Part shown: positions 6,867 through 7,024 of the stretch, one piece after another | Layout: every line of letters starts with the position of its first letter | Position numbering within the stretch: the first letter of the stretch is position 1 | Origin: Planctomycetaceae bacterium | GTDB lineage: Bacteria; Planctomycetota; Planctomycetia; Planctomycetales; Planctomycetaceae | Direction: 5' to 3' | Length of the DNA: 7,024 nt | Assembly: GCA_016795125.1 (NCBI GenBank) | Contig: JAEUIG010000101.1 | Location: forward strand, 1-7,024 | Translations under genes and position numbers: made by a program | The notes under the pieces: model-generated | The model's input: the letters and a program-made list of their open reading frames with translations, nothing else | Database searches by the model: none | Told to the model about the DNA's origin: nothing

Positions 6867-7013
6867 GTGGTTGAGCGCAGCGATACCGCCGGCGCCGACC
6901 CCGTCGTCATCCGCATCCTGAAGGGATGCCAGCCGCACCAGCGGTTGCTGTCATCCCTCCGGGATGATGCCGTCGAAAAGCTGTCAACCGGTGGCATCGC
7001 TGCGCTCGGCCAC
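6867..7013. repeat. Nested palindromic intergenic element 3
   Basis: Outer arms 6867-6892 and 6988-7013 are complementary at 22 of 26 positions (core GAGCGCAGCGAT / ATCGCTGCGCTC perfect). Inside, two small hairpins sit symmetrically about position 6940: GCATCC-TGAAG-GGATGC (6913-6929) and TCATCCC-TCC-GGGATGA (6951-6967); each resembles the reverse complement of the other. A third, CCGC-ACCA-GCGG (6933-6944), lies almost at the centre. The result is a three-armed nested palindrome with the same plan as the elements at 2384 and 5326 but unrelated sequence. It may extend beyond the right edge of the window. It lies upstream of the CefD-like gene and contains no credible ORF; the few short open frames through it look repeat-derived. 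Confidence 0.8.
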
Positions 7014-7024
7014 ATAGGCATCAA

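Noticed and set aside
6720..6938. Minus-strand open frame of 72 codons spanning element 3 and the start of the CefD-like gene
   Set aside because: It is built mostly from palindrome sequence, overlaps the CefD-like start in another frame, and has no domain; repeat-derived.
2384..7024. CRISPR array or retron-type system in the repeat regions
   Set aside because: The repeats are inverted pairs with a common centre, not regularly spaced direct repeats with unique spacers, and no cas or reverse-transcriptase gene is present.

Overview
The window is GC-rich DNA, probably chromosomal and probably from a planctomycete (phylum Planctomycetota). This rests on the high G+C with strong GC3 bias, a multi-PAS hybrid histidine kinase, weak or absent Shine-Dalgarno sequences, and above all large palindromic repeats in the intergenic gaps. 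As I recall, their sequence words (TGCCACTGGCT, GGGAGGGCGAGGCTCCCGCC, CATCCCGGAGGGATG, CGCGGAT runs) recur between genes in planctomycete genomes. The assignment is inferred and was not checked by search.

Layout. (1) Positions 1-2384, + strand: the 3' part of a membrane-anchored hybrid histidine kinase (end of a TM helix, three PAS domains, HisKA, HATPase_c, receiver); its 5' end lies outside the window. (2) 2384-2512: a nested palindromic element whose left arm begins on the last base of the kinase stop codon. (3) 2685-3494, +: a 269-residue soluble protein of no family I recognise. (4) 3601-5262, +: a stand-alone L-glutamate gamma-semialdehyde (delta-1-pyrroline-5-carboxylate) dehydrogenase, the second step of proline-to-glutamate catabolism. 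(5) 5263-5583: a gap between convergent genes, holding a degenerate CGCGGAT-type tandem repeat and a roughly 230-bp imperfect palindrome. (6) 5584-6792, - strand: a class-V PLP enzyme of the isopenicillin-N-epimerase-like (CefD-like) group. (7) 6793-7024: the upstream region of that gene, with a short hairpin and a third, sequence-unrelated nested palindrome that may run past the window end.

The four genes do not form an obvious pathway or operon. They are separated by 106 to 321 bp, each gap carries a repeat element or a possible promoter, and the last gene is on the opposite strand. The coding content looks ordinary. The unusual feature is the non-coding DNA: three different elements share one architecture, a long inverted repeat symmetric about one centre, with small perfect hairpins in the arms or at the centre. 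I see no CRISPR array, tRNA, rRNA, transposase or phage gene.
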